From a virus, in the IMG/VR virus record IMGVR_UViG_3300031028_000001, positions 1 through 53,487 of that record: a DNA stretch of 53,487 nucleotides, one strand, 5' to 3'. The notes under the pieces were generated by a model that saw nothing but the letters and a program-made list of their open reading frames with translations, was not told the origin of the DNA and made no database searches. This document shows, piece by piece, positions 1 to 6,365 of the stretch (the stretch's first letter is position 1; each line of letters begins with the position of its first letter). Position numbers and translations under genes: made by a program.

Positions 1-75
1 AGCGAGGAACGGTGGCAGTACGACAACCGGGAGGAGGGGACGCTGATGAACAGTGTATATTTTGGAGCTATCTAA
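1..75 (+). CDS. 3' end of a CDS cut by the window edge
   Basis: Frame 1 is open from the first base to a TAA at 73-75 and encodes 24 residues that end SVYFGAI. The composition (SEERWQYDNREEG) looks like a genuine soluble protein C-terminus. If this reading is right, the next gene starts at ATG 99 and not at the GTG at 12, because the GTG-initiated reading overlaps this frame. No function can be assigned from 24 residues. Confidence 0.4.
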   Translation, partial: SEERWQYDNREEGTLMNSVYFGAI

Positions 76-98
76 TTACAAACAAAAGCTTTAAGCGG

Positions 99-995
99 AT
101 GAATGGGCCTGAAGAAGTTGACAATAATGGCGCGTGTACAAGCGCCGTTCTCCTTTTCTTCGCCCCTCACGAACTGACTCAAATCCGCCGCTTTGACGCC
201 GAGAGGCAGGCTGCGGCCGAGAAGTTGGCCGAGGAGTTCCCCAAAGTTGCGGACAAGGCGTTTGCCGAAGCTGCGGCGCTGGTCAGGCGTGCCATAGAAC
301 AACAGAAGTATAGCGCAAAGCGTGCTCTCGGGATCAAGCTGAAGCCGAAACAACTGAAGGTGAAGGAGGAGCCTCGGTTCGTCAAGCTATCGCTGCTGGC
401 AGACCTGTTTCCGGAACTGGCCGCGGGTTCTGGAAACGGGCATCCTGGAAACGGATCTGCCGGTCGGTCGGTCCCCCCTGTTGACCTACCTACAGAGTCA
501 TCTAAGGGTTTAATATCTAACACCTTATTAGAGGGCGCGTGTACAGAGGCCATTTTGGGACCTGTACAGGTTCCAGCGGAATCCGTACACGCGCCGGCCG
601 GCCGGGAGTCTGTACACGATCTCTTGGCCCGGCTGCTGGGTCCTAAAATTCACGACGATCCGTCGCCGGCATTGTGCGATCGCATCGTGCGCAACATGCG
701 CGGCGCGCCGTTGGAACATTTGGAAATTCGGATAGGGCTCCGGTACCGGTCGATCAAGAGTATGGGCATGGTCGATGGCCTGGCGCTCGACGTTGGCAAG
801 GCTTGGTCGAAGCTCGAAGCCGCCCGTCAGAAGGGCGAGCAAGTCTACCACGCACGGATGGCGCAGCAGCGCGCCGAGTCCGAGGCCCAAATCCGCAAAC
901 ACTTCGAGACGGCCGATCCCACCGAGCGCGCCTGGATGCTGGAGAACTTCCCTGAACTGCGCGAGTTAGCGAAAGCCGTGGGAGGTGAGTCGTGA
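99..995 (+). CDS. Hypothetical protein, possible replication-region protein with embedded iterons
   Basis: This is a 298-residue protein if it starts at ATG 99; the frame is also open upstream to GTG 12. I do not recognise the family. Residues about 25-100 are Ala/Glu/Lys-rich and probably helical. The middle is Gly/Pro/Ser-rich linker, and the C-terminal third (from about residue 180) is helical and charged. Its DNA contains several TGTACA sites and an AT-rich tract, which gives the protein a short duplicated motif (GACTSA and GACTEA). It is the first full gene of the early plus-strand array, and its stop overlaps the next start as GTGA. A replication initiator carrying its own origin, as lambda O does, is a possibility only. 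Confidence 0.6.
   Translation: MNGPEEVDNNGACTSAVLLFFAPHELTQIRRFDAERQAAAEKLAEEFPKVADKAFAEAAALVRRAIEQQKYSAKRALGIKLKPKQLKVKEEPRFVKLSLLADLFPELAAGSGNGHPGNGSAGRSVPPVDLPTESSKGLISNTLLEGACTEAILGPVQVPAESVHAPAGRESVHDLLARLLGPKIHDDPSPALCDRIVRNMRGAPLEHLEIRIGLRYRSIKSMGMVDGLALDVGKAWSKLEAARQKGEQVYHARMAQQRAESEAQIRKHFETADPTERAWMLENFPELRELAKAVGGES
494..620. promoter_or_regulatory. Candidate replication origin: AT-rich tract plus TGTACA iterons
   Basis: Positions 499-532 are clearly AT-rich in a GC-rich region. They are followed by GGCGCGTGTACA (534-545), the palindrome CCTGTACAGG (561-570), GTACACGCGCC in inverted orientation (585-595) and TGTACACG (611-618). An upstream copy lies in the palindrome GGCGCGTGTACAAGCGCC (129-146). 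All sites lie inside the same reading frame. The layout of iterons next to an AT-rich melting region inside a gene resembles lambdoid origins, but operator function is equally possible. Confidence 0.4.
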
Positions 996-1201
996 GCTGG
1001 AACGGTGTGTCGAGATGGCGTCCCAAGCCCAACCGCATTGCAAAGTGCCGCAACTGCAAACGCTCGTATTGGCTCTACGCCCGCACCGTCGGCCTTGAAG
1101 GATTCTGCAGCGCGGCTTGCAAAGAGGCCATGGCAGTCAAACGCAACTCAGCCATCGCCAGCGCGAAGGCAAAGGAACCTCGGCATGAAGAGTCTGCCTG
1201 A
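992..1201 (+). CDS. Small zinc-ribbon protein
   Basis: This 69-residue basic protein starts with GTG inside the preceding stop (GTGA overlap), so translation is probably coupled. It has CRNC near residue 19 and CSAAC near residue 39, which together make a plausible four-Cys zinc site. The C-terminal third is Ala/Lys/Arg-rich. Small zinc-ribbon proteins like this are common in phage early regions. The molecular role is unknown, and nucleic-acid binding is an inference from the basic charge. Confidence 0.65.
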   Translation: MSWNGVSRWRPKPNRIAKCRNCKRSYWLYARTVGLEGFCSAACKEAMAVKRNSAIASAKAKEPRHEESA

Positions 1202-1490
1202 AGATCCGGATCACCCGGGTCACCACATCGATCCGGAAACCGGGAAAAATACCGAGGATGAAAAAAGGTTCTGGATAGACGATCCGGATCACCCGGGTCA
1301 CCACATCGATCCGGAAACCGGCATCTGGCCGATAGCGGAATGGGGCGCGTCCTGCGGAAGAGGCTTTGTCAGTAGCCAACGATTCGCACGTTCGCCATCG
1401 GAGCAGGTGATTGAGCGGACTAACCGCGAAACCACGCGCAAATGGCGTGCAGTGATCGATCACCCGCAAACCGGAAAGGAGCAACCATGA
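1185..1490 (+). CDS. Small protein with duplicated PDHPGHHIDPETG motif
   Basis: This is a 101-residue protein. The ATG at 1185 was chosen because AAAGGA lies just upstream; the frame is open further back but overlaps the previous gene heavily. A 14-residue unit, DPDHPGHHIDPETG, occurs twice, 26 residues apart, encoded by two identical 41-bp DNA repeats. The His/Asp-rich unit could bind metal. The stop TGA at 1488-1490 overlaps the next ATG. I do not recognise the family. Confidence 0.55.
   Translation: MKSLPEDPDHPGHHIDPETGKNTEDEKRFWIDDPDHPGHHIDPETGIWPIAEWGASCGRGFVSSQRFARSPSEQVIERTNRETTRKWRAVIDHPQTGKEQP
1203..1321 (+). repeat. Two identical 41-bp direct repeats inside a CDS
   Basis: The 41-bp units at 1203-1243 and 1281-1321 are identical and spaced 78 bp start to start, a multiple of three, so the reading frame is kept. 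Perfect identity at all codon positions points to recent duplication or gene conversion, or to selection on the DNA itself. Confidence 0.9.
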
Positions 1491-1723
1491 TCACCCACTC
1501 GCCGGCATGGGCCAAGGGCATGCGCAAGCTCGGGCCGGGAATCTATCTCGATAGCAGCGGTGCCCTGCACTTCTCCATGGGGGAGCTGGCCGAATCATTG
1601 GGCGTGCCAAACACTGAAGAGAACGCCCGCATCATCCAGGAAAGCGCGGAAGCCGCTATCCGCGAGGTCTTCGGCACAGGGTTACCCACAACTATCGTGG
1701 AGAGCCCAGGAGAGACGCGATGA
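1487..1723 (+). CDS. Hypothetical early phage protein
   Basis: This is a 78-residue protein. The ATG at 1487 overlaps the upstream stop (ATGA) and is preceded by GGAAAGGAG, a strong ribosome-binding site, which decides this start over the longer frame. The middle reads SMGELAESLGVPNTEENARII, suggesting a short HTH-like or helical region around residues 28-55. The next gene starts within its stop (1720-1723). Family unknown. Confidence 0.6.
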   Translation: MITHSPAWAKGMRKLGPGIYLDSSGALHFSMGELAESLGVPNTEENARIIQESAEAAIREVFGTGLPTTIVESPGETR

Positions 1724-1947
1724 GCATCCGCCGCTGGAAGCGCGTCGTTCGCCACGCCGTGCGCCTCGGAATGCTCAGTGAGCCTCAAGGCCGCGAGACG
1801 ATACACCACTACCTCTGGCTGCTCCGCGCGATCCGCGAGGACAAGAAACAGCGTGACAGCCGACCCCAACTCAGTCATGCCGTGCCACGAGGGAGTCCCA
1901 ATAAATCGAGGCTCACAAACCAAAAACGAAAGCTGAGGATCGTATGA
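1720..1947 (+). CDS. Small basic protein whose C-terminus is a repeat element
   Basis: This is a 75-residue, Arg/Lys-rich protein that starts in an ATGA overlap. Residues about 1-46 (MSIRRWKRVVRHAVRLG...) look like the original protein. The last 30 residues are encoded by family A repeat copy A1 (1852-1921) and low-complexity sequence after it, so the native C-terminus has probably been replaced. The next ATG overlaps its stop. Function unknown. Confidence 0.5.
   Translation: MSIRRWKRVVRHAVRLGMLSEPQGRETIHHYLWLLRAIREDKKQRDSRPQLSHAVPRGSPNKSRLTNQKRKLRIV
1852..1921 (+). repeat. Dispersed repeat family A, copy A1
   Basis: The copy has CGTGACAGCC, then the core CTCAGTCATGCCGTGC-like segment (1870-1885), then GAGGCTCACAAAC. 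It lies inside the 3' end of the 1720-1947 gene and supplies its last residues. Confidence 0.75.
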
Positions 1948-2231
1948 ACATTCTCGAATTCACCTGCTTACGTGCCGGCTTCACGCCTAAAGAACTGGGA
2001 CTGGACGACTCCGTGCTCGAAGGCGCCGGCAACCAGCCGCTCAGCATCCGGTATGATCTGGGGCACGACGAACGGCTCTATCGAGTGTTCTTCAAATACC
2101 GCCGGCCAGCTATCCCGAAACCGAGGCCTCCGTACATCGTGCCACCGCCGCGCGACTGGTGGACCGCGGAAAGTGAACGGGAAGCGGTTGCTTCGGCCGA
2201 AGCCGCGCGGACCAAAGGAGCCACGGCATGA
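1944..2231 (+). CDS. Hypothetical early phage protein
   Basis: This is a 95-residue protein coupled to both neighbours by ATGA overlaps (1944-1947 and 2228-2231). A short helical N-terminus (LEFTCLRAGFTPKELGLD) precedes a Pro-rich segment (KPRPPYIVPPPRDW, about residues 58-74) and an Ala/Glu-rich tail. No recognised domain is present. Confidence 0.6.
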   Translation: MNILEFTCLRAGFTPKELGLDDSVLEGAGNQPLSIRYDLGHDERLYRVFFKYRRPAIPKPRPPYIVPPPRDWWTAESEREAVASAEAARTKGATA

Positions 2232-2482
2232 GCGCGCGTCCACAGAGGGCCAGAATCACCCATCCAGAGGAACAGCAACTCGATGAGACCTTGCATCTGA
2301 TCGCCATGATGGTGGAGGACTGCGTATCATCCCATCGCTTCGAGGAAGGCCGCCAGAAGCGCATTGCCGAGGGCCAGGAGCATGTCTGCGTGGTCTGCGG
2401 ATGCTCGGAGTCGAGGAGTTGCGAGGAGGGCTGTGTGTGGGCTAATGAGACGCATTGTTCGAGGTGCATATGGACCCCGTGA
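2228..2482 (+). CDS. Cysteine-rich zinc-binding phage protein
   Basis: This is an 84-residue protein. Its C-terminal half is a Cys cluster, CVVCGCSESRSCEEGC followed by CSRC, typical of a small zinc finger found in many phage and prophage early operons. The N-terminal half is acidic and helical. The gene starts in an ATGA overlap, and its last 13 bases overlap the next small gene. Confidence 0.7.
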   Translation: MSARPQRARITHPEEQQLDETLHLIAMMVEDCVSSHRFEEGRQKRIAEGQEHVCVVCGCSESRSCEEGCVWANETHCSRCIWTP

Positions 2483-2583
2483 TGGCGGCTCTCCATCGAC
2501 CGGCCGTAGCCATCGTGCTGCTGGGGATCGTTCTAGTCGTCGCGCTCTGGGTGATTTTCGCACCAAGAAAGGATCGTTCATGA
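2470..2583 (+). CDS. 37-residue single-pass membrane peptide
   Basis: The ATG at 2470 opens a 37-residue frame. After a short N-terminus, about 20 hydrophobic residues (AVAIVLLGIVLVVALWVIFA) are followed by a basic PRKDRS end, a textbook single transmembrane segment with a positive inside end. GAGG lies just upstream of the start. The TGA overlaps the following ATG (2580-2583), as in the rest of the operon, which supports it as a real gene despite its size. Role unknown. Confidence 0.55.
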   Translation: MDPVMAALHRPAVAIVLLGIVLVVALWVIFAPRKDRS

Positions 2584-2942
2584 CAGACACGGAGCTGCGC
2601 AGTAAAATCAGCGCATTCACCAGCCGAAAGCAGCAGTGTGAGGAGAAGATCGTCACCTTGGCGCGCGCTGTAACGCCGGTATTGCACGATCACAACCTAC
2701 ACGCCTGTGCGAAACCCTTGGACGAGGCGCTTTTTGAAATGGACGCCATCGAGCAAGAGATGGTGGAACTCGTGAAAGCGGACCCGCAGCAATTCTTCAA
2801 GGTGTTGATATGTCATGACCCGGGATGCCCGTATAGCATTCAGCGAGGTGGTGCGGTTGATGGCACTTTTGACCGAGGCCAAGACGCCGCACGCCAAGGC
2901 ACTAGCGGTGGTGATCAGCGAGCGCCTGATCAACCTCTCTGA
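2580..2942 (+). CDS. Hypothetical coiled-coil protein, 3' part overlaps next gene
   Basis: The ATG at 2580 overlaps the previous stop. Residues 1-80 are helical and charged (KISAFTSRKQQCEEKIVTLA...) with coiled-coil character. From about residue 79 the frame runs inside the next gene for 128 bp and becomes low-complexity (Gly/Asp/Arg). An overlap this long is unusual here, where neighbours overlap by four bases. The native gene may therefore have ended near 2815 and lost its stop through a frameshift. Function unknown. Confidence 0.45.
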   Translation: MTDTELRSKISAFTSRKQQCEEKIVTLARAVTPVLHDHNLHACAKPLDEALFEMDAIEQEMVELVKADPQQFFKVLICHDPGCPYSIQRGGAVDGTFDRGQDAARQGTSGGDQRAPDQPL

Positions 2943-3132
2943 AACCGATGACAGCGGCGACATCCTGCCCGAGAGCGAGATAGCTGAGTGGATTCGGTTC
3001 GCGCGATTACTCAAGGTCCAGGACCAAGCGGCGGCCGCTAACGCCAGCAAGAAACGGCGTGGCACCAAATCCGGCTCAGTCATACCGTTTGGCGAGGGAG
3101 CGGGAACGCCGCGAGGCTCACAAAAGCCATGA
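2815..3132 (+). CDS. Hypothetical early phage protein with repeat-derived tail
   Basis: This is a 105-residue protein. Residues 1-75 look like a normal mostly helical domain (RIAFSEVVRLMALLTEAKTP...). The last 20 residues are encoded by family A copy A2 (3071-3127). A weak AAGGTG precedes the ATG. Its stop overlaps the next ATG (3129-3132). No domain recognised. Confidence 0.55.
   Translation: MTRDARIAFSEVVRLMALLTEAKTPHAKALAVVISERLINLSETDDSGDILPESEIAEWIRFARLLKVQDQAAAANASKKRRGTKSGSVIPFGEGAGTPRGSQKP
3071..3127 (+). repeat. Dispersed repeat family A, copy A2
   Basis: GGCTCAGTCATACCG at the start and GCGAGGCTCACAAAAG at the end match the family consensus; the centre is diverged. It forms the 3' end of the 2815-3132 gene. 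Confidence 0.7.
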
Positions 3133-3347
3133 GAACGATCTGGCTGCACGCCATCAACCGCAGGGTAACGCTGGCCTCCTACCTGGCTGCCGTGCGTCTG
3201 GCGCAAGCCAATCCTACAGTGACGTTCAAACACGGCTTCACCACCTGGTGGCCGACCACCGGAGAGGAAATCATGCGCCAGTTCCGGGAAGGGGTGACCG
3301 ACCGCATCAACCAGGCCATCCCCTATTGCAAACGAGGAATTCAGTGA
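3129..3347 (+). CDS. Conserved small phage protein (AINRRVTLA / TTWWPTTGEEI type)
   Basis: This is a 72-residue protein. The signature AINRRVTLASYLAAVRLAQA followed by FKHGFTTWWPTTGEEIMRQF is one I know from hypothetical genes in many temperate phage early operons. No function has been established to my knowledge. It starts in an ATGA overlap and ends in TGATGA, where the next start is found. Confidence 0.65.
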   Translation: MRTIWLHAINRRVTLASYLAAVRLAQANPTVTFKHGFTTWWPTTGEEIMRQFREGVTDRINQAIPYCKRGIQ

Positions 3348-3529
3348 TGAAGATTCGTAAGATCCGTTGTGAAGGCTGTGGAGTGGAATTCTACTGGTGG
3401 GAAGGACACTCGTTTGCAGAGTGTTTAAAAGCGAAAGAGTGGAGAGAGCAGCAGGAGTACTTAGATCGATTGGAACTGGATTTTGTGAGCCTCGATGTGC
3501 CACAATCGCGCGTCATACGTCATGACTGA
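3347..3529 (+). CDS. Small zinc-ribbon-like protein with repeat-derived end
   Basis: This is a 60-residue protein from ATG 3347, which shares a base with the upstream TGA; GAGGA lies upstream. CEGCG near residue 8 and a later Cys (ECLKA) suggest a partial metal site. The last 16 or so residues come from repeat copy A8, which runs on the opposite strand. Function unknown. Confidence 0.5.
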   Translation: MKIRKIRCEGCGVEFYWWEGHSFAECLKAKEWREQQEYLDRLELDFVSLDVPQSRVIRHD

Positions 3530-3549
3530 GGCGAGGGTGTCCGGTCGGG
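3481..3549 (-). repeat. Dispersed repeat family A, copy A8 (inverted)
   Basis: On the plus strand this reads TTTTGTGAGCCTCG... CATGACTGAG... GGGTGTCCGG, which is the reverse complement of the family consensus. It overlaps the 3' end of the 3347-3529 gene and the gap behind it. Confidence 0.65.
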
Positions 3550-3576
3550 GGAGTGTTTGCGTAGAGAGGGGGAACG

Positions 3577-4209
3577 ATGAAAGCTGTTCGGATCTATTCG
3601 GATCGAAAGCTCAGCCGACAACAGATCTGGGAAATGAAGCGGCTGTGGCGCGACGTTCCCCACGTGCAATGCAAGGGGCTCTGCCAGGGTGCTTGCACCA
3701 ACGTTCCACTGATGCCGGTCGAAGCGATCTACCTGATCGAAAAGCACGCCGCCAACCCGCTGCCGGCGTGGCACGGCTTCGGCTACAAGGCGACCATGAT
3801 GCCCACTCTCGGCATCAATGGCCCTTGCGAGTTCCTGCGGGAGGGACGCTGTTCGATCTACGACGACCGTCCGGCGGTCTGCCGGGAATACGGCCACAAA
3901 GTGCTCACGCTCGACTGCGGGCACGATTGCCAGCCGTCCAGGCCGTTCACCAACGAAGCGGCCAGCGCGATCATGCTGTTGATGTCCTACGTGCTGGATA
4001 TTCAGGGTGCGATGGCTGTGGTCATTCCCCGCGATAGCGAGCTAGTCTTCCGGCATCTGCAGGAATCCGTCGATAACCTGTGTGTTGATGTCGAGATGGA
4101 AGACGGCGAGGAAATCTCTGCCAGCGGAAACAGCGTGACACCCGAACCCAACTCAGTCATGCCGTGCAACGCGCGAGACGGAACGTTGCGAAGCCACAAA
4201 GGGCTATGA
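3577..4209 (+). CDS. YkgJ-like cysteine-cluster protein
   Basis: This is a 210-residue protein. Residues about 30-115 carry the pattern CKGLCQGAC ... CEFL..GRCSIYDDRPAVCREYG plus a later CGHDC, which matches the zinc- or iron-chelating CxxxCxxxC cluster of the YkgJ family. Family members are thought to bind metal; their reaction is unknown. GAGAGGGGG precedes the ATG. The last 25 residues come from repeat copy A3, so the natural C-terminus was probably about residue 185. The next gene starts in its stop (ATGA). Confidence 0.65.
   Translation: MKAVRIYSDRKLSRQQIWEMKRLWRDVPHVQCKGLCQGACTNVPLMPVEAIYLIEKHAANPLPAWHGFGYKATMMPTLGINGPCEFLREGRCSIYDDRPAVCREYGHKVLTLDCGHDCQPSRPFTNEAASAIMLLMSYVLDIQGAMAVVIPRDSELVFRHLQESVDNLCVDVEMEDGEEISASGNSVTPEPNSVMPCNARDGTLRSHKGL
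4133..4203 (+). repeat. Dispersed repeat family A, copy A3
   Basis: GCGTGACACCC is followed by CAACTCAGTCATGCCGTGC, GGAACG and GAAGCCACAAA. The whole copy is translated as the tail of the YkgJ-like protein (PNSVMPC...). Confidence 0.8.
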
Positions 4210-4433
4210 AGCTCACTGTCGTATTGGCCCGCTATCCTCCCAACACCCCAAAAGCCGGTTACCTGGCAGCCTATGCGGTATCCGAAGATGCCCGCCGCGG
4301 CCGCAATCTCCTGGCAGGGATGCACATCACCGGAGTGCCACATGCCAAGAACATGGTGAAACGCGAGCTGAACTACCTGATGCCAGGAGCGGAAATCACA
4401 TTCGAAGGTCCGGAGGGAGAAGTGGGGAAATGA
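4206..4433 (+). CDS. Hypothetical early phage protein
   Basis: This is a 75-residue protein starting at ATG 4206 in an ATGA overlap; the longer frame upstream is the repeat element. It has a mixed composition with the segment HITGVPHAKNMVKRELNYLMPG in the middle. The stop overlaps the next ATG (4430-4433). I do not recognise it. Confidence 0.55.
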   Translation: MKLTVVLARYPPNTPKAGYLAAYAVSEDARRGRNLLAGMHITGVPHAKNMVKRELNYLMPGAEITFEGPEGEVGK

Positions 4434-4696
4434 TCGACGATCGCGTTCCTGAACAACTCGAGAACCTGGTGCTCTACGCCTGGGTGGGACCGAAGGACGA
4501 CCCGCACGCCCAAGACGACCACTGGGGCATCAAGATAGGCGTGGTGCCGGCGGGCACGATTCCCCTGGTGGCGATTGATCGTACCAAAGTCGAGAAGGTG
4601 TGGCCGCAGATGAAGGGCTTGGCGAGGGGCACCGGGAAGGTGCGGTATCTCGCGCGGTTCGAGTTTGCCGGCGTGGTGCGGGTGGAGAAGCCGTGA
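4430..4696 (+). CDS. Hypothetical early phage protein
   Basis: This is an 88-residue protein, ATGA-coupled to the gene before and TGATG-coupled to the one after. The sequence has beta-rich character (LVLYAWVG..., WGIKIGVVPAG..., VRYLARFEFAGVVRV), suggesting a small beta-barrel-like fold. No family recognised. Confidence 0.55.
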   Translation: MIDDRVPEQLENLVLYAWVGPKDDPHAQDDHWGIKIGVVPAGTIPLVAIDRTKVEKVWPQMKGLARGTGKVRYLARFEFAGVVRVEKP

Positions 4697-5022
4697 TGCC
4701 AGTCGTAATCGTACAAGCGCTTTGCCCGTCACGGCATTGCATCGTGGCGTGCGCGAAAGAGGGAGAAGACCCGAAATTATTGGAATTCTTCCGCCGCATG
4801 ATCGAAGTCGCGGTTTCCCGCCACGCCATCAACCCGCATTGTGGTCTGTGCGGCGCGCCGAAGAGCACCTGGACCTACGAGGTTGGCGTCACGAAGTTTG
4901 CCACGATGGAGGAGGCGCTCCCGGAGATCCAGCGCCTGGAAGCTGAGCAGCTTGAACTGCGCCGGCAGATGTTCACCTCCGGGCGTGCGTTCGATGTGCT
5001 GCATGGGACGGGGAAACTTTGA
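4696..5022 (+). CDS. Hypothetical protein with CGLCGAP knuckle
   Basis: This is a 108-residue protein starting at ATG 4696, whose A is the last base of the preceding TGA. It has CPSRHC and ACAK near residues 10-20 and a CGLCGAPKSTW knuckle near residue 50, so a zinc site is likely. The C-terminal third is a charged helix. The protein is plausibly small and structural or regulatory; no function is recognised. Confidence 0.55.
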   Translation: MPVVIVQALCPSRHCIVACAKEGEDPKLLEFFRRMIEVAVSRHAINPHCGLCGAPKSTWTYEVGVTKFATMEEALPEIQRLEAEQLELRRQMFTSGRAFDVLHGTGKL

Positions 5023-5354
5023 TGGGACGCGCGTCGCGCCGGAAGCCGGCCCACGTCGTCAGTCAGCGGGTGGCCGACAGTCCGTGCCCGAACTGCGGCA
5101 AGCTGCTGAGCGGCGTAACGGCTGCAAGCATTGGCGCGCCCTTCGAGCCTGGGCCGATTCGCTACAAGGGCCATGCGACCCTGTGTGGCTATTGCGGAGC
5201 GCTGCTGATCTTTGCCGACGATGCCGGGCGGGTGCGCGCGATGAGCGAACGCGAACGCAATTCGTTGCAGCTTGCGCCGATCGTGGAGCAGCTCTACGCC
5301 CAGTGGCGGGCGGAGCATCCGGTTGGAGACTTCACCAGGAAGCGGTTCAATTAG
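5022..5354 (+). CDS. Zinc-ribbon phage protein
   Basis: This is a 110-residue protein. A basic N-terminus (MGRASRRK) is followed by CPNCGK (about residue 22) and CGYCGALLIFADD (about residue 55), a four-Cys zinc ribbon seen in widespread small phage proteins of unknown role. The C-terminal part is helical. It is the last gene of the tight plus-strand early array. Repeat copy A4 starts directly after its stop. Confidence 0.65.
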   Translation: MGRASRRKPAHVVSQRVADSPCPNCGKLLSGVTAASIGAPFEPGPIRYKGHATLCGYCGALLIFADDAGRVRAMSERERNSLQLAPIVEQLYAQWRAEHPVGDFTRKRFN

Positions 5355-5444
5355 CCACCACGCCCGCAAGAACCCGCGTGACACCCAGCGGTCCTCAGTC
5401 ATGCCGTGCCCGTGAGCGACAGAACGCATCGCAGCTCACAAAAG
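5355..5444 (+). repeat. Dispersed repeat family A, copy A4 (full length)
   Basis: This is the best full copy: CCACCACGCCCGCAAGAACC, GCGTGACACCC, CTCAGTCATGCCGTGC, then GTGAGC ... GCTCAC (a possible 6-bp stem) and AAAAG. It fills the gap between the early array and the convergent 5448-5825 gene. Confidence 0.85.
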
Positions 5445-5447
5445 GCT

Positions 5448-5825
5448 CTAACCGCTGGCCGCCATACCCTGAGGCTGGAAAGCCTTCAGTGCCGTAGTTA
5501 GCGCCTCAATCCGCGTAGTGACATCCCGGCTCTCCGTTTGCAACGCCTCTATCCGGTTCAGCTCGTGATCGATCTGGGCTTTACGGGTGGTCAATTGATC
5601 GAGGGCGGTTTGCAGGTGCGTTTTGGGATCGGCTGCGGTGATGGTCTGCTTCCCTGGAACTTCCACGACCTTGACTTCCCCGCCACTGATCGTTTCGATC
5701 GTCTGGTGGTGCCGCTGGTGGCTCGCCAGGGCGGTATGGCTCTTGAACGTGCGGCCAGGATGGTCCGGGCAGGTCAACGCCTGCCGGGCCGGGGTCCGGG
5801 CTTTATTCTGCTTGGGCTGCTTCAT
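5448..5825 (-). CDS. C2H2-like zinc finger plus coiled-coil protein
   Basis: This is a 125-residue protein from ATG 5825. Residues about 17-40 read CPDHPGRTFKSHTALASHQR..., a classical C2H2 spacing (Cx2[H]x4Fx5Lx2Hx3H) in which the second Cys is replaced by His. The C-terminal half is a predicted coiled coil (LDQLTTRKAQIDHELNRIEAL). Such fingers in phages are usually DNA-binding, as in the Ros type, so a transcription factor is plausible. It is transcribed divergently from 5872 and convergently with the early array. Confidence 0.6.
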   Translation of the reverse strand: MKQPKQNKARTPARQALTCPDHPGRTFKSHTALASHQRHHQTIETISGGEVKVVEVPGKQTITAADPKTHLQTALDQLTTRKAQIDHELNRIEALQTESRDVTTRIEALTTALKAFQPQGMAASG

Positions 5826-5871
5826 GCAAACATTGTCGCCCTTTTTTGTCGTAAGCGGTAAAATTCCGGGT

Positions 5872-6054
5872 ATGAACCAGAAAGCGAAATTCGTAGCGTT
5901 CTGCGAGAACAAACTGAAGCTCACCGAAGCCCAGGCGCAGATTCTCTACGATGGCATTAACGAGGACCCGTTGGGGTTCAAGGGCCAGATCCATACGGCG
6001 TGGCCGGATGTGTTCGAGGCTCCGGAAAAAGGGACAGAGAGCGCCAGACCCTAG
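5872..6054 (+). CDS. Hypothetical 60-residue protein
   Basis: ATG 5872 is preceded by CGGTAAAATTCCGGGT, which contains a possible -10. The protein is compact and mostly helical (KFVAFCENKLKLTEAQAQIL...). It is divergent from the zinc-finger gene, so the 46-bp gap may hold two promoters. No family recognised. Confidence 0.45.
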   Translation: MNQKAKFVAFCENKLKLTEAQAQILYDGINEDPLGFKGQIHTAWPDVFEAPEKGTESARP

Positions 6055-6167
6055 AAAGGAGGGCGCGGAAGATAGCCAGAGCCATCTGTCGGATGCGGCT
6101 CCATACGGAGCACGTTTATTCCTGGCCGGGGTAACGGAGCGGGGTCGCATCCGATTTCATTTCTTGT

Positions 6168-6244
6168 GGAGCGGTAGCTCAGAGGCAGAGCGGCCGGTGT
6201 GTAGGGCGGCAGGTTCGGGAGGGTTCGATTCCCTCCCCGCTCCA
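6168..6244 (+). tRNA. tRNA-like gene with aberrant anticodon arm
   Basis: The acceptor strands GGAGCGG (6168-6174) and CCGCTCC (6237-6243) pair perfectly. The D stem GCTC/GAGC is intact, and the T arm GAGGG-TTCGATT-CCCTC is perfect. The anticodon arm (6192-6210) does not form a regular 5-bp stem with a 7-base loop: the best pairing is GCCG/CGGC plus a G-G mismatch around an 8-base loop. The anticodon cannot be fixed; GTA, GTG and TGT are all conceivable. No CCA is encoded. It is either a decayed or a highly unusual phage tRNA. Confidence 0.55.
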
Positions 6245-6260
6245 TTCAATACTCAAATAC

Positions 6261-6365
6261 TCATTTGTTGCTTGGGGCTCCGCGCATTCTGGCTCTTACG
6301 TGCGCTTGGTCGCTGAGCCGCGCTGGGTAGCCTGCTTTGATTTCGTCAGGAGTTGGGGCGGTCAT
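6261..6365 (-). CDS. 34-residue peptide coupled to upstream gene
   Basis: ATG at 6365 overlaps the TGA of the upstream gene (6362-6364), the coupling used throughout this phage. The peptide (MTAPTPDEIKAGYPARL...) is hydrophilic and Arg-rich. It ends just downstream of the tRNA-like gene, which is on the other strand. Function unknown; it may not be expressed. Confidence 0.35.
   Translation of the reverse strand: MTAPTPDEIKAGYPARLSDQAHVRARMRGAPSNK

Noticed and set aside
2697-3503. 268-codon minus-strand frame in the early region
   Set aside because: It is antisense to four coupled plus-strand genes and includes repeat sequence; no independent support.
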